From the NCBI GenBank assembly GCA_036937835.1, contig CM072879.1, positions 2,664,001 through 2,728,000 of the forward strand: a stretch of DNA of 64,000 bases. The letters run 5' to 3'. Numbering within the stretch: the first letter of the stretch is position 1; every line of letters begins with the position of its first letter. The notes below the pieces were generated by a model. It was not told the origin of the DNA, made no database searches, and worked only from the letters and a program-made list of their open reading frames with translations. The DNA is from Pampus argenteus (lineage: Eukaryota; Chordata; Actinopteri; Scombriformes; Stromateidae). Shown here piece after piece: positions 1 to 13,190 of this stretch. The position numbers were made by a program, and so were the translations under genes.

Positions 1-497
1 ATGTCAAAATGCCTACAGTTAAATGCAGGCTATCTGTTATAGATCTGTAGTCTCCAAATTAAACCTGATGACAATATTTGAGTTTTTTCTCAGAAACTCT
101 ACAGCTCTACTGTACGTTTATTTAAGAGCTGTCAGCTTGTACACCTACAACAAAGGACGGAGACAGAGATGAGACATTTTAACATTTAACAGACAATATT
201 ACTGTTTCTGCATCTTTTAGTCCATTTACATACAAATAAAACACTGTATACTGCACAGTACTGCTGCCATTAAATATGCTACAGTAATAAAAATATGTCA
301 TATAAAATATAAATCAGCAGTTTGGGATGTAAGTTCATTCCACTATGGTGTGAAAATCAACCAATAGAGACTTGAATCTGAACGTTCCATATTTTTTGCT
401 TCGTGCTGCATTTGAAGTTGGTGAAGAGTTTCTTCCCTCGCTGGTGTTTACTCAGCAGTTTCAGAACATCAACAGTGAGCTTAGAGGACACGTTGGA

Positions 498-502
498 GTT
501 GG

Positions 503-539
<37 letters not shown>
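498..539. repeat. GTT trinucleotide microsatellite
   Basis: About fourteen uninterrupted GTT units. It creates a meaningless poly-valine reading frame. Confidence 0.9.
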
Positions 540-2689
540 AGGATACCGTAATGAAATCAGTGAGTGTACTTTTCAAAAAGGAATTTTATGTATTTTCAAT
601 CAGTGGATCAGTGAGAAAAATTACAGTATATACATTATCCTCTAGATTTGTATCTCCAAATAATGTGTTTGGACCATAAGGCAAAATAAAGATCTGATGC
701 ACATTTCATTAGATTTCCCCTAATCCCAGTGACATAAATCTATATTCATATAATTCAGTTTCACTTTATCCATCCCTCTGTTCCTGTTGTGTCCGACACT
801 TTGACCAGATCAATCAATACGTCCCCCTGTCAGTCTCCCAGTGACTGGCAGTGCCTTTGGTGTAGAGGGGAGGAGGGCCTGATCTCTAATATATTCATTA
901 ATTTATTGATCTATTTTTGTCCTCTTTTGGGCTTGAAAGAGAACAAAGAGCTTTAAGATGTGTTCATCTGTGAAGATGATCACTCACAATGTGGCCTAGA
1001 GAGCTTCAACTGTATTTCACAAGTAGAACCTTCTTCATTTACTGCATTAGAGTTTCCAAAGTGAGTTTGTTACCGCAAAGTGTAGCAGGAGAAAGTTGAG
1101 ATTAGTTCCTGTTATAATGAGATCAGATGAAACTTTACTGATTCCTTTAATGACACTGATACACTTTAGGAAATACAGGTTATTTTAAAATAAACAGTGT
1201 TACATTACACCATAAATCCTACAATGTGTCATATCATATAGAGGGATAAAACATAATGGGTTACAGCATTACTGCTGTACTGCTAATTACAGCTATTTGT
1301 AATAGGGAAATATTAATTATTAAGTTGAACCAATGAGGGTGCATGAAATAACTGTATTTGAAGAAAAAAAGTAAAAAGTCTAAATAAAAGTTGTGCACAG
1401 ATTAGAGTGTATCAACATTAACAGTGAGATATTCTGCAGATATACTGTTAATCTTACAGATCTTTTCTACACAGCCGCAAACTTACATTTCTCACAATTT
1501 ATTTAAGCACGATATACAACAGAGCATCATTTCACAAACTCACTGAAGAACTGGTGATTTGGAACTTTTTTCAGATTAGTTCAGATTACTGCTGAGAAAT
1601 GTTCTACTACCCAAATTAGACAATGAGAACATATTCCATTGGAAAATGTTTGATCTGCCTCTTTTTGTAACAATCCTGTTGTCAAGGTTCAAATGTGTGG
1701 AGCTGTTGTGATGACTCACAGTGAAGGTGGAAGTTTCATCATCCAGCAGAAGTCATGTTCAGCAGAGATCAGTGATGCTGGCTGCTGTTTGTGTTTAGTG
1801 TGTGAAGGTCTGAACTTTCACACAGTCTGTGTGTTAGTCTGTCTGTGCGTGTGTGTGTGTGTGTCCATGGTCATGGTCAGCAAGAAGTGACAAAGAGGAC
1901 AAGAGACAGAGAGACAAAGAGCAGAAGACAGCTAGACGGTCAATGCAGGGCGCAGGCTGCTGGATGAGGGATGCAAGGGAAAGGGAAGGGGGGTGAGCAA
2001 TGACCTGCAACCTCTGACCCCTGAACCCAGCTGGAGGACTGAGGGCGTATGTGAAAACGGTTGAGGTGAGTCAGGACGGACAGATAGGCAAGTGAAAGCA
2101 GAAAGGAGGTGTGGTCTCAGGGTTAATTAGGGACGGCTGAAAGATGGATAGCATCCCAGCAGAGGGGTGAGGGCGACCGGGGTGTTACCATGCGGAGGGA
2201 CACAAAGGATGGCCAGCCATTTTGGAGAATGGTGCATTAAAATCACCCATCCCTCCCTCCATCCCGTCCTCTACGGTTTTGTTCGCGTTTTCCTCTGAAA
2301 AAAGACGAGATGAGCTGCAGTTCTTTTATCATGCAGATCCCACTGAAGCCTTCTGATCTCATATTTTATATGAACACCAGCGACCAAAAATCTTTCCCAC
2401 ACTGACAGAATTAAGTATCACACACAGAATCACAAAACCATGCAAGCAGACACCCATGCTGCTACATTACACCGCTTACTGCGGGGTTTTAGATTATCTT
2501 AGAATGTTCTGTCTATTCATGCATCAAAACTTCTCAATAATGATTTCATTGTTGTTATAAGCTATTGACATAATGACTGTTTATGTATATTTATTTATAT
2601 ACATATATATATATAAAGTTTTTACAATGCTGGGGATAATAAGAGCACATAAGAAGCCAAAGGATATTAGCGAAATGGCAGAAAGTCTT

Positions 2690-3176
2690 CCTCATCATTC
2701 AGTCCTGAAGACTCAGTGGCTTTTAGTGTAACAATCTGGAATGTTTCTCATTGGAAGAGTTTTTTTAGTCTATCACCACCTCTTCAATGGTTTGGTATGA
2801 CTTCAAGGGTGACTGTTTTCAAGGAAGAGGGGCTCCTATGTCACGCTCGATTTTAGGGCAGTTGGGATTTGTTGTAAATGGCAGTTTTATGGTCCTCAAG
2901 TCTGTCCTTAAATCTCCTTTTTGTTCTCCCCACATAGAAACATCCACAAGGGCATTCAAGGCGATATACCAGAAACGAAATGTTGCATTTGGTGAAGTGA
3001 ATTTCATATGTCCCATTGGTAAACACGTCTGTCCGTTTTAGAAATATTGCTGTGAAATTGTAGTGTGCAGGTCCACTGAGGATGTTTTTGCGAGTTTGAG
3101 GTGCAGAAGGTTTATTTCCCTCTGGCTGTGCTCTAAAGACCCTGTATGACCACTGATGGTTGGAAGAGGGAGGCAT
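2690..3176 (-). pseudogene. Penelope-like retroelement remnant, GIY-YIG endonuclease end
   Basis: Read on the minus strand, 2853-3176 encodes a segment with the pattern LECPCGCFYVGRTKRRFKDR followed by LEDHKTAI. This matches the GIY-YIG endonuclease domain at the C-terminus of Penelope-like elements: a CPCG-type lead, then YVG, then a basic helix with R and an E/DH pair. The frame is lost near 2853 and resumes in other frames. Pieces resembling the family's C-terminal tail follow (RGGDRLKKLF near 2770, then an ETF...TLKATESSGLN-like stretch near 2700-2750). The reverse transcriptase part is absent, so the copy is 5'-truncated and broken by frameshifts and stops. Assignment to the Neptune-like branch known from fish is a guess from the cysteine-rich lead. 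Confidence 0.7.
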
Positions 3177-4034
3177 AGTTAGGAATGCATTGTTGTTAAG
3201 AGTCTACTCTATTAACATCAGAATGAATTTACTAGATAAGATGGAAGAGCCGAAACAAATGCTTTAATGACATGATCAATGTATTGAGAGGCTGGTTCAG
3301 AGATGGAGTCTATACCACTGATCATGGGTCAGTCTGGAGGGTTTTAGACATATTTATGTAAAATGTTGTTAACTTTTTTTTTCTGATAGCCACTATTCAT
3401 CAATGACATTAGTATTGTCACTAGTTTAAATAAGAACTTTACATACAGATATATGATCACATGCTATAATGCACGGTTGTATATTAAATTAAAACAGCAT
3501 AAAAAAAAAGGTTCAACCGGCTACAACATTAAAAGGTTCTTTAGACATAAGAACATCAGTAACAATAATACGGTTCTATATGATGACTACAGTAATAACC
3601 TTAACATTGTGCTTTTACTAAAATAAAGTAAATGCTTAATTACACCCACAAGTCATTTAGCATAAAAACTGTAGCGTTATATTATGATTTCAGCAGTTCT
3701 TAGTAAATGTAAATGTTTATTATACTCTTTACTACTACTACTAGTTTAGTACTACAGTGAAGTGATTTCTATTGTCTTTCCTGGCTCTATCATAAACAGT
3801 ACATGTAGTAAACACAATACTTACTAGATGTATTATACTACTACTATAGTACTTTGTATTTCCTTAGAATTAGTTGTTCAGACCCATAGAATACTCTATT
3901 AAAACATCTGGGAAGTAATATATAACTACATAACTACATCCATGACTCTTATTCGTTCTTTAATAAAACATTGACTCATCATAGGCTGGAAATATAATGT
4001 TTCGTTTTGTTGAGAAAGAGACACAGTGTATGTC

Positions 4035-4037
<3 letters not shown>

Positions 4038-4069
<32 letters not shown>
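4038..4069. repeat. AT dinucleotide microsatellite
   Basis: Uninterrupted TA/AT run of about 32 bases in the large 5' intron. Confidence 0.9.
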
Positions 4070-4071
<2 letters not shown>

Positions 4072-4308
4072 GAATCGAGGACAGATGTATTGAACACCCC
4101 CAATCAGGCTGCAAACAAAAGGGACTGAATGTAATAAGATGTATGAGCTGCGGTGAAACTCAAGGTCAACAGAATAACTGATCAATACAGAGTATGGATC
4201 GGCTGATGAACGGTCAGCTGAGGAAGCCTGACACCCGCGAAAATGATGGTGGGACAGCTGAACAGATGAAGGGGTGGACAGATATCCCACCCTGAGAAAT
4301 AATGACCA

Positions 4309-4339
<31 letters not shown>

Positions 4340-4965
4340 CAGGGAGAGAGAGAGAAAGAGACAGATTGGTAATGACAATGTCGGAAACAATATATTGAAC
4401 TTGATCTTTTATTAAATATTATACTGGTGTGTTTGTGTTAAGCAACTAAAACATGCTGTAGGGTTTTATATATGAGTGTGTATGTTTCTATTCATTTGAC
4501 TATATGTTAAAACTGAGCTGAGATAGTTCATGCATTACAGTCTAACCAGTCTGCATCATTTATGTGTGTATGTTATGTATGTTATGTAGGTCTGCCTCAT
4601 GCTGAGTTACCAGTTACTGTAGTTCTCACAGGTGAAACTAAGCTTTTAATCTGAGATGTCTGTCTGTATCACACCAGTCCATGTCCACATATAGGGTCTG
4701 AGTTGTACTCACCAAAGTGATCCAGATAGCTTTCTGCCTCTTGAGCAGACGCAACACACAGTGTTGTTTTTAAACCGGTACATATCTAAATATAGATTTA
4801 CATGAATAATATAGATATGCAGTATGTGTTGGATGGTAAAGCATACAGATCTTTTCTTCTATGATTCACAAAATAAAAAAATACAAGAAACTGAAAAGGG
4901 ATATACCACACACACACACGCACACACACCTGCAGGCTGCCATTATAATTGGTGCTACTCATAGT

Positions 4966-6510
4966 CAGAGGCGATTTTTCTCACCAGGCAAGCCAATCAG
5001 CTGCTTGGGGCCCCCACTAGCTGGCGACAGAGAGTCGAAATTTGCACATAGTCGAGATTGAAGAAACGAAATTTGCGTTTTGAAAAGTCATTCGCTGAGT
5101 CTGACTCTCGTGGGTTTCCCGTTTACAACAAGCTGTTGGGAGGAACAAAATGCTAAGCAGCCAATTGCGTGACCACATTTTTGAGTGACAAAAGTCTTCA
5201 AGCAATCCGCGCTTGCAGAGGAATCCCTTGCTGCGCGCGCAACCACATGTTTGCACAAATCGGCTCTTGCGCTCTCTACTATGGAGAGAAAATTATGGAG
5301 AGCTAAATTATGAAGAGAAGCTATCCATCCGGGAATGAAAAAAGAAAGAAGAAAAAAGAAGAAGAGGAAAGAAGAAAGCAAGATGGTGGTAAGTCAGTAG
5401 CAATATAATAATGAACAGAGATCAATAGTATTTTTTCCCTACCGTTGATAATGAATGATGTTGTGCAAATGGTGCTAGACTAGTCTAGTTTCACTCACGC
5501 TAGCATGACCAGACTTTATTAATGTTGTTTTCTTAACGTCAAAAGCTATTACTATATAATGAAGTAGCCTACAATACAATAGTAGTTTTGATTTTAAAAA
5601 AGCCTATTAAGGTAATACAAGATTACACATAGAATGCTGTGGCTTTACGATTGCCATTTAGATTAGAACCAATGATATATTCGAACCAGAAAATTATTGT
5701 TTTTAAACGTGGCATGTTATTAGACACAGTAGTTGTTTGGAAAGGTGAAAGCTGTCATCAGCCAGTCTGTGACAGTGAGGCCACTAGTCTGTATTTATTA
5801 ATTTACAGCCGCAACTGCATTTCAAGCTGTGCATAAATCATCATCCTGTGCAGATTTTGCAATGTCAAATCATTTGTTTAAACTTAACTATACAATTGGT
5901 TTAGTCTACAATAAACAATGAACTGTGTTTTTGAAGAATTGTTAAAAATGTGAAAATATTAAACCCATGTAGACTAATATAGCCTATTTACCAATCATAG
6001 CCTATTTTCCTTCCATATACATTTCTTTAGGATCATTGCTGAAGTTCCTTACATTAGTACCTAAAGAAACCGGAAGCAATGATGTTCCATCTTTGCCAGC
6101 TGATGACAGTCATCCAGCATCTACCTCCACTACACAGTCGAGGCATTTGTTTTTAAAAAAAAGTTGAGAACCGTTGCCTTACACAAAGACTTAAAGTTTA
6201 AAGGCTTTTCTTTTGTTTGTTTGTTTTAATATAATGTTAAAATAATAGATTTTGATATAATATTATATTTGATATTGCACTCTCTGTTAAAATAAGCAGA
6301 AACTTCACAATGTTTAACGTTCAATGTTTGTGTAAGTAATATTTATAACTTGTGAAATAAAACAAAACTATACTTGCTACAATTTGTTGGTTATTTATTA
6401 AAATTACAAAGGCCCAGAGTGAAATTCTGTTGTGTGGGGGGGTCGGGCGGTGGGGGGCCCGCCCAATGAATTTCTGCTTGGGGCCCCACTGGACCCTAGA
6501 ATCGCCACTG
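4966..6510 (+). mobile_element. non-autonomous hAT element with intact ends
   Basis: The element is bounded by an exact 8-bp target-site duplication, CTCATAGT, at 4958-4965 and 6511-6518. Its ends begin CAGAGGCGATT and finish AATCGCCACTG, an imperfect terminal inverted repeat of the CAG...CTG type typical of hAT elements. A second motif, CTGCTTGGGGCCCC, occurs near both ends (5001 and 6474) in direct orientation around a GGGGCCCC palindrome. Inside lies the spliced 5' end of a transposase-like gene (5310-6161), but no dimerisation domain or catalytic region follows, so the copy is an internally deleted derivative that cannot move by itself. Confidence 0.85.
5310..6161 (+). pseudogene. truncated hAT transposase 5' exons
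   Basis: A first exon (5310-5388) starts MKRSYPSGNEKRKKKKEEE and ends at a GTAAGT donor in phase 1. A second exon opens after a TTTCTTTAG acceptor at 6031 and restores the frame with GSLLKFLTLVPKETGSNDVP. It reaches a stop about 40 codons later (around 6161). A basic/acidic start followed by a short SLLKF segment resembles the N-terminus of fish hAT transposases of the ZMYM-like group, as far as I recall. The rest of the protein (zinc finger, RNase-H-like core, C-terminal dimerisation domain) is missing. Confidence 0.55.
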
Positions 6511-6823
6511 CTCATAGTCGTCTAACCGAAACAAAAAGGAAAAAATCCTGGTTGCAGTGATGAATGTGTCCAGATTGAAATGGCCATCTTGTTGACACCT
6601 ATAGAGGGAAGTTGGGGGTGTAGGGTCACAGTGGGTGTTGAGGTCAACAGATCAATGAGATGCTGAGCTTGAGCTGAAGTGGGTGGGGGGCTGCAGGGCT
6701 TAAAGAGCCCTGCCTATATCCCAGAATATATATGCATGTCCATTGTCACTAATATTTAAGTGGGTGTCGGGAGTCAACCCTGCATCTGTCCTGGGACAGC
6801 TGAGGCAGACTGGGTTCAGCAGG

Positions 6824-6828
6824 CTGTG

Positions 6829-6896
<68 letters not shown>
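6824..6896. repeat. GT microsatellite
   Basis: About 36 GT units with one interruption (a C near 6834). It lies about 290 bases upstream of the first receptor exon and generates spurious poly-Cys/Val frames. Confidence 0.95.
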
Positions 6897-6897
<1 letters not shown>

Positions 6898-7188
6898 CTA
6901 TTCTATTCTTGTCAGCATCTCCTCATTGCAGCTGCGTTTTTATTTCATTTATTTATAATTTATTTGCACCCACACAGCAGAGTTACTGGAAACCACAAAT
7001 AGGTATTTTATGATTATTTATCATTTTTAGAGCTGACAAATCATCTCCAAGAACTGCAAATAAAAATCTAAGTTCATACCCAACAATACCAGCTGTAGTC
7101 AATGGAGCTTCTGTTAAGGCTTCATAGTTGTGCTTTACTTCATGTTAAATGTTGAAGTCCTCATATCTCTGTCTGTGTTGCTCCCCAG

Positions 7189-10186
7189 CTCCTCCTGAGT
7201 TCCTGCAGTGGCCGCAGTCTGTCTCTAAACCAGCAGGCGGCAGTGCTGTGTTCACCTGTGTGGCTCAGGGCGTCCCCGAGCCTCACCTCATCTGGCTGAA
7301 GAACGGCAAGGTCTTGATGCCCGGACACAATGTCAAACTGACCAATAACAATAGGTAAGTGATGACAGCGATGTGTTTACCAGGAAATTCTGAATCCTAA
7401 ATATAAAGTGTGGACAGTTGGAAAGACCTTTAAAATACATAATTAAGCATTAAAAATACTGTTTAAAGAAAATAAATAAATAAAGTCTGACAGTATGATT
7501 ATTGATGAGATACATACAGGTAATTTCACCCCAAAAATACAAAAAACAATCAGCACATGAAAAACTGCTCAAATCCAGTGACTGCAGAAAGGAACAGAAA
7601 GGTTTGCAGTATTCTGTATGATAAAAAACTACTGAACTTTCAGAAAAAGGTCTAGTTCAAAAGGATATACATTCAAACATGTGAGGAATGCATATGGACT
7701 GAAATTCAATATCACAGCAAGCGAAGGTCAGAGCAGCAATAACAGCAGTCTGGGATCATGTGATGTCAGGACGACTGAACGCAGGATAAATGTACGTGTC
7801 ACTTATATTCAAATCTATGAAAACAGAGAGAGTTATAGAACCAAAGCAACAAATACAATAGAAGCAAAACGACAGATATATGTGTCTCAGAGGATTTCTG
7901 ACTCTGTGCAAGTCAACCTAACCAAGACGAGGTAGTAGTAGTGTACGGCCAGTGTAGGAAATTATGGCCAATACATGTTCATATGCAATTTTCTGCAGTG
8001 GTCCTAGTAGCATTTGAAGGTAAGGTGTACTGAAGCAACATATCACATGACATGATTAGGCTATGTTTCAGTATTAGAATAATTTGATCATTCTAAACTA
8101 TTCTAATTACTTATCTGCTACCTCCCGCTGCCCGTTTATCTCTTTCTATTAGTTTGTATTGAGTTTTGTCAGAGTGGCTGTTATGTGTGCTGCTCTAACT
8201 CAACCAGGGCTCCAGACCAACTTGTTAACACTCATTAAACTGAAACGCCCTCCTTATCAAAGTCTAAACTCGTAGGGTTTTTCTGTGGTTTTAGGAGTAG
8301 TTGAGCTGTGTTGTCATCTGCAGCTCTTCAAACATCTTGTTACTGCTTGTACCGTTCCCCTCTGCAGCATTTCTGTCTGATCGACTGAACAAACAGCTCC
8401 AAATATCTTGACGTGTCAATCTGTTTTTGAAGAGTATTAACACTGCAAACGAAGCTCTGCTATCACAAGTTCTTAAATAAAAGCCTTTGGTTAAGTGGAA
8501 AGCAACAGCAGAAGGAAATGTTTTCAGTCATCAGTAACTTATCTCGATACGGCTGCATGTGATGAGAAACAATAACATAAGTCTGATATCTCAAAGTACA
8601 AACAGGAACACGGGGGCGACATTTCAGAGCTCGGAGCAGAAACACACTGTTGTCCTCCGCTTCCAGTCAGTGACAGACATTTGGTGTTAACACAGCCATA
8701 CATTAAACCACATGTTGGCAGCACTGCACAGAGAGTGTGACATTACAGCCTGTAAGATGATGATCGGTGTGTTGTGCCTCTATTATGGATGATAAAATAT
8801 TTGTAGATTTTTGTATATTTATATTTAAATTACGGTGCATCCTAACTACATAGCTGTAATGGTTGTGTCACAGTTTCAAATATTTCCAACATTCATTGTA
8901 ACCACGTTTTGATGACCAACCAGTCGTCATACTGGAAGACTGCCTTGTTTTTTCCTTGTAGTCTCAGTACTGTAGAGTCTGCCAGTATGTGACTGGCAGT
9001 GAACTGATCCCTTTGTGTTGTCTGCACAGTACTCTGGCTCTGACCCGTATCAACTCCGAGGATGAGGCCATCTACCAGTGCATCGCTGAGAACAGCGCGG
9101 GCACCAACCAGGCCAGCGCCCGTCTGGCTGTGGCTCAGGGTAAAGACCTTCCCACCGCCCCCCACGGCCTCACAGCCACCAGCCTGTCCACCAACGCCCT
9201 GCAGATCACATGGAACCAGCCGCCAACCAACGTCACTGACAGTATCATTGGCTATGTCCTGCACATCCGCAAGATAGGAGGTGAATGTCAACACACACAC
9301 ACACACACGCACGTAGTCTACTGTAAAACTGTACAGAGATACCTTCTGTACATCATACTAGGAAATACCTAGTCAGAATAATAACTAAATCAAACATGTC
9401 TTTGTGTGTGTTTCAGAGCCGGAGAGTCTGGAGCTGCAGGAAGCCATCAGTAAAGGCTCCTTCCAGCATGATGTGACCAACCTGGAGCCAGCCACCACCT
9501 ACTCCCTCTACCTGAAGGCCTACTCCCCTCTTGGAGCCAGCCAGCAGTCCCACACTGTGGTGGCAACAACACTAGGGGGCGGTAAGAACATGAAACATTG
9601 ATGAGGCATGCTGCAGATAAAAGCACAGGAAGGTTACCTCTACTCTGTCTCCTGGTTGTGCCCAAAAATGTATCATTTACTATGCACAGTTTTCATAAAG
9701 AGGGATGGCAGCTTAAGAAATGTAAAAAGACAGGAAGTGCTGTACACTGAATCTTTTCCTTGTATAGGATACGTGATTTAGGAACTGTGAATGTCACCTA
9801 TGTGTAAAATAGTTTTGTTATGAAGAAGTCCATCCTTCAATAGGTTCGCAATTTTTATTATTATTCTTTATTATATTTCTTTAGTTTTTGTAACTTTTCC
9901 TCTATATTACTGACAGTTTATTCTATGTTTTGTCTCTAATCCATCATCATATCTTTCACCACTCTGCTTCTCTGCTATCCATCCAGTTCCAACCCCTCCC
10001 ACCTTCTTCACCAAGGTGGTGAACACCAGCTCTGTGCAGGTCCTCTGGGAGCTCCCTAGCAAGGCCGGCAAGGCTGAGGGCTTCATGCTGTCCTACCGCA
10101 GGGTCCCCCATGCTGACTTCCAGGGGCCCATCCAGCTACCATGTAACATCAACGCCTACACCATCTCTCATCTGGGTGAGTCTGTG

Positions 10187-10270
<84 letters not shown>

Positions 10271-13190
10271 TGAATGACATGTCAGTCATGTCTCTCAGAC
10301 AGTGATGGGTTGACACTCTAATCCTAACCACACCTCTAAAAATGACCTTAATTTGGTATAAAGATGATATTTTGTCATGTTTTATCCTGACTCTGGCTGT
10401 TCATGCTGTGTGTCATGTTTGCAGCATGTATTGCCATATTAATCAGTATGAATGATGCAGCAGGTCAGTATCAACAGGGACTGCTAGACTACAATATAAA
10501 TACTTACACACATGCCACCACCATGTCACTCAGTCCTTTTCCTCATTCCTGGACAGCAGCATCTCTCTCTCCCTCAGGTTTGTTTACACAGTAAAACCTC
10601 CAGGCTCAATATCTGTAACCATAACAACACACATATCTTGGTCACCCAGAAACAATATTATTGAACTGCAAAACAGGACGTCCTCTACACTGTGCTGCCA
10701 CGTAACTGTTTGATTAGATTTCAAAAGAAGAATGAGCACCTCTCTTAAAGACTGAACGTGCAACTTAGACTTCTGGAAAATCTGGGCTCTACAAATGTCA
10801 CTTACATCAGCGCGTTATTGATTATTTGGTGTCCAATCCCCACCCCCACCCCTTTCTTCTATTCCTACATAGAGCTTTTCTTAATAGGTTTAATGGAGTT
10901 ATATTTGGATAAGATAAAGTTGCAGTTTTTTATCATTTCCTAGAGAGAAACTGTAAAATGCAACTGTAAATCCCTGGAAGGATACGAGCATGTAACTTGA
11001 TGTAATGTGATGCTGAGTATGGGAGTTGTCAGTTGGTATGCAGATGAGTTTGTAGTTTAACCTTGAGCCTTTTTCTTTCAGGAAAATTTTCCCCAGAAAA
11101 CAACAATTGCTCAGAAACTCTATTTAAGTGTCTCTGTTATAATTTGTGCCAAATGACGATGCACTTTCCAAGAGTTCTATTCAACTTCCTGGAAAAGTAA
11201 ATTACGAACCTGTGAAATTAAAAAACGATTGACACATTTGCTTATGTCTTATTAGTCAGATGACCATGAAATAATATCTGTTTCTCTAAGCTTCAGTATG
11301 AATAAAGGATGAACACCATGAGGTTATTGACATAATAATAATAAGCTTACAGATGTCCCTGAATGATCCTGTGTCTGTCTATTATCTGTTAACCTTTGCA
11401 TCTAAAAGCATCGCTGACAGCAGCATTCATTGAACACACATTGATTTGAATGATAATCATGTTTGATGCAGCAATGTGTTGCATGACAATTAACTCATCA
11501 GTTAAACATCTAAACGCATTGGGTGTGATTGCAGTTGGATGTGCGGCATCAAGAAAACAATGAAAAACAAAGAAAACGATGCCGCAGTGAATGATGTGGA
11601 CGTCACTTAGTAATTGAGTCAGTTAAAATCACAGCATGAAACATCATCAGTAGCAGCCTAAATGAGGAGCAGGCAGAGTGTAAGACCACATTATGATATG
11701 GAGGAAAGCTCAGACACAATTAGGATTGCCCCAGTGGTTAATAAACTGTAAAATGATAACATGTGTAGTTGTAATTGTCTTTATTCCAGTTATTCCAATT
11801 TTCTGCACCACCAGTGAAATAGCCAATATACAGGTTTTGTAAGAATGTGTATCCTAATATAATTATGCCTATAAAGAACACACATGCTTAACAATAATGA
11901 GTAAAGAAGTTAAGACACTAATTATTCCACTGCATTCCACTCAGCCTCCATTCATTGTGCGTGACATCAAACTCTTGTGTGACACTGTATGCTTCTCTGT
12001 TTTAGAACCAGGTGCAGTGTATGAAGTCAAGCTGGTGGCCTACAATGGAAACGGGGAGAGTGACTGCTCCAAGAGGCTGGTGTCACTGGCAGAGGAAGGC
12101 ACGAGCGCCCAAACCGCCGGTGAGTGTGTCCTGGAACAGCTTTCAGCCGCTCCTCTGACCACATGTGTGAAGGCATGGCAACAGTACATCTAGCCTCATA
12201 TTACCCATACTCTATGTTAGCATATACACCTGCTTTAATATGATTAGGTTTAAGGAACCAGACCAGCACAGATTATAATACACAATCACTGAAACAATTC
12301 AGAGACTACTTTAAGACAGTGGATGGATAGAAAACTTAATTTGATCCACATAGAGAGAGAATCTGATGAAGATTGTCATAATATGTGAGTAAATCAGACT
12401 GAAGAACACCCATATCAGAGTTCTGCCGGAAGAACATAATCTGATATTTTGGACTCCAAAGTAGAAAATTATACAAAGAGGGACAGAAGCATTGCTGGAA
12501 GCAGCCTGGTAAAAAGAAATAGATGACTAGTGTCATATTCTGTGGGCTCCTCCTTATAAAGACATTTGGAATAGAAGTAGATTACATTTTTGTCACATCG
12601 TACCTGAGTAAAATCCCACATTAACTCCCTCCTTCACCTTCGGTTGATAGAAAGGGAAGCTATCACACTGAAATGGCTGCAGGAAAACCTACTCCAGACT
12701 GCAATTTTCAATATAATGAATTGTATCAAGTGTCTTCAGATGATGGTATCGGTGGTTTGTAAAACACTGGAAACTGGCTTGCAGGAGGGAACAGTCTGTG
12801 TCAGTGCAGGGATGGAGAGGCGTCTCTGGGCAGCATCGTTATCGGCATTCATATCGGCACGGCCTGCATCATCTTCTGTGTTCTCTTCCTCATGTTTGGA
12901 TACCGCCGCAGGTAAAGGACAAATAATCCAATGAATTATGTGTCATGTTTACTGATATAGATGCCTGGACCTGATTCGTTCATTAATTAATAGGATTGTG
13001 TCCATGAATTGCTCTTCAGTAATACTAATATAAAGTTCTGCAGGATTTTTACTCATCGCTGTAACCTGTTTGCAGTTTGTTTTGCAGTAAAGGGACTCAG
13101 GACAGCTGGTCTGTACCGAGGGACAACACAGGGCATAATGCTATCCCTAAAGAGACAGCAAACTGCCCCAGAGTGGAGTCAATGCCTCAG
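7189..13190 (+). CDS. igdcc3: IGDCC3/PUNC-like cell-surface receptor, 3' part
   Basis: Seven exons are placed: 7189-7354, 9030-9280, 9417-9581, 9987-10175, 12006-12119, 12785-12911 and 13088-13190. All splice in frame, with phase-1 introns between domains and a phase-2 intron inside the Ig domain. They encode about 371 residues. The order is: an Ig domain (PPEFLQWPQSVSKPAGGSA ... tryptophan in LIWLKNG ... YQCIAENSAGTN), fibronectin III domain 1 (WNQPP ... LEPATTYSLYLKAYSPLG), fibronectin III domain 2 (VLWELPS ... YEVKLVAYNGNGES), a short linker, a membrane helix (IVIGIHIGTACIIFCVLFLM) and a basic stop-transfer FGYRRR. In the DCC subclass, IGDCC3 has four Ig and two fibronectin III domains, whereas IGDCC4 has five fibronectin III domains. 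Two domains directly before the membrane segment therefore favour IGDCC3. The gene is 5'-partial: earlier Ig domains lie outside the window. Such receptors are type I membrane proteins of developing neural tissue; their ligand is poorly known. Confidence 0.85.
10182..10268. repeat. GT microsatellite at a receptor splice donor
   Basis: About 40 GT units begin six bases inside the intron after the exon ending at 10175, whose donor reads GTGAGT. A single TTT-containing break lies near 10200. Confidence 0.95.

Larger units (their letters stand above)
1..7188. other. non-coding DNA, probably an intron of the IGDCC3-type gene
   Basis: I find no exon that continues an immunoglobulin-like reading frame in this stretch. 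The first recognisable exon of the receptor gene begins at 7189 in the middle of the protein, so its signal peptide and earlier Ig domains must lie left of the window, and this region is most simply an intron. It contains a GTT repeat (about 498-539), a GT run near 1850, a Penelope-like remnant (2690-3176), an AT repeat (4038-4069), CA runs near 4320 and 4910, a hAT element (4966-6510) and a long GT run (6824-6896). The rest is AT-rich sequence without visible structure. Confidence 0.6.

Noticed and set aside
9062..9312. Alternative frames over the fibronectin exon
   Set aside because: Out-of-frame or antisense readings of the exon at 9030-9280.
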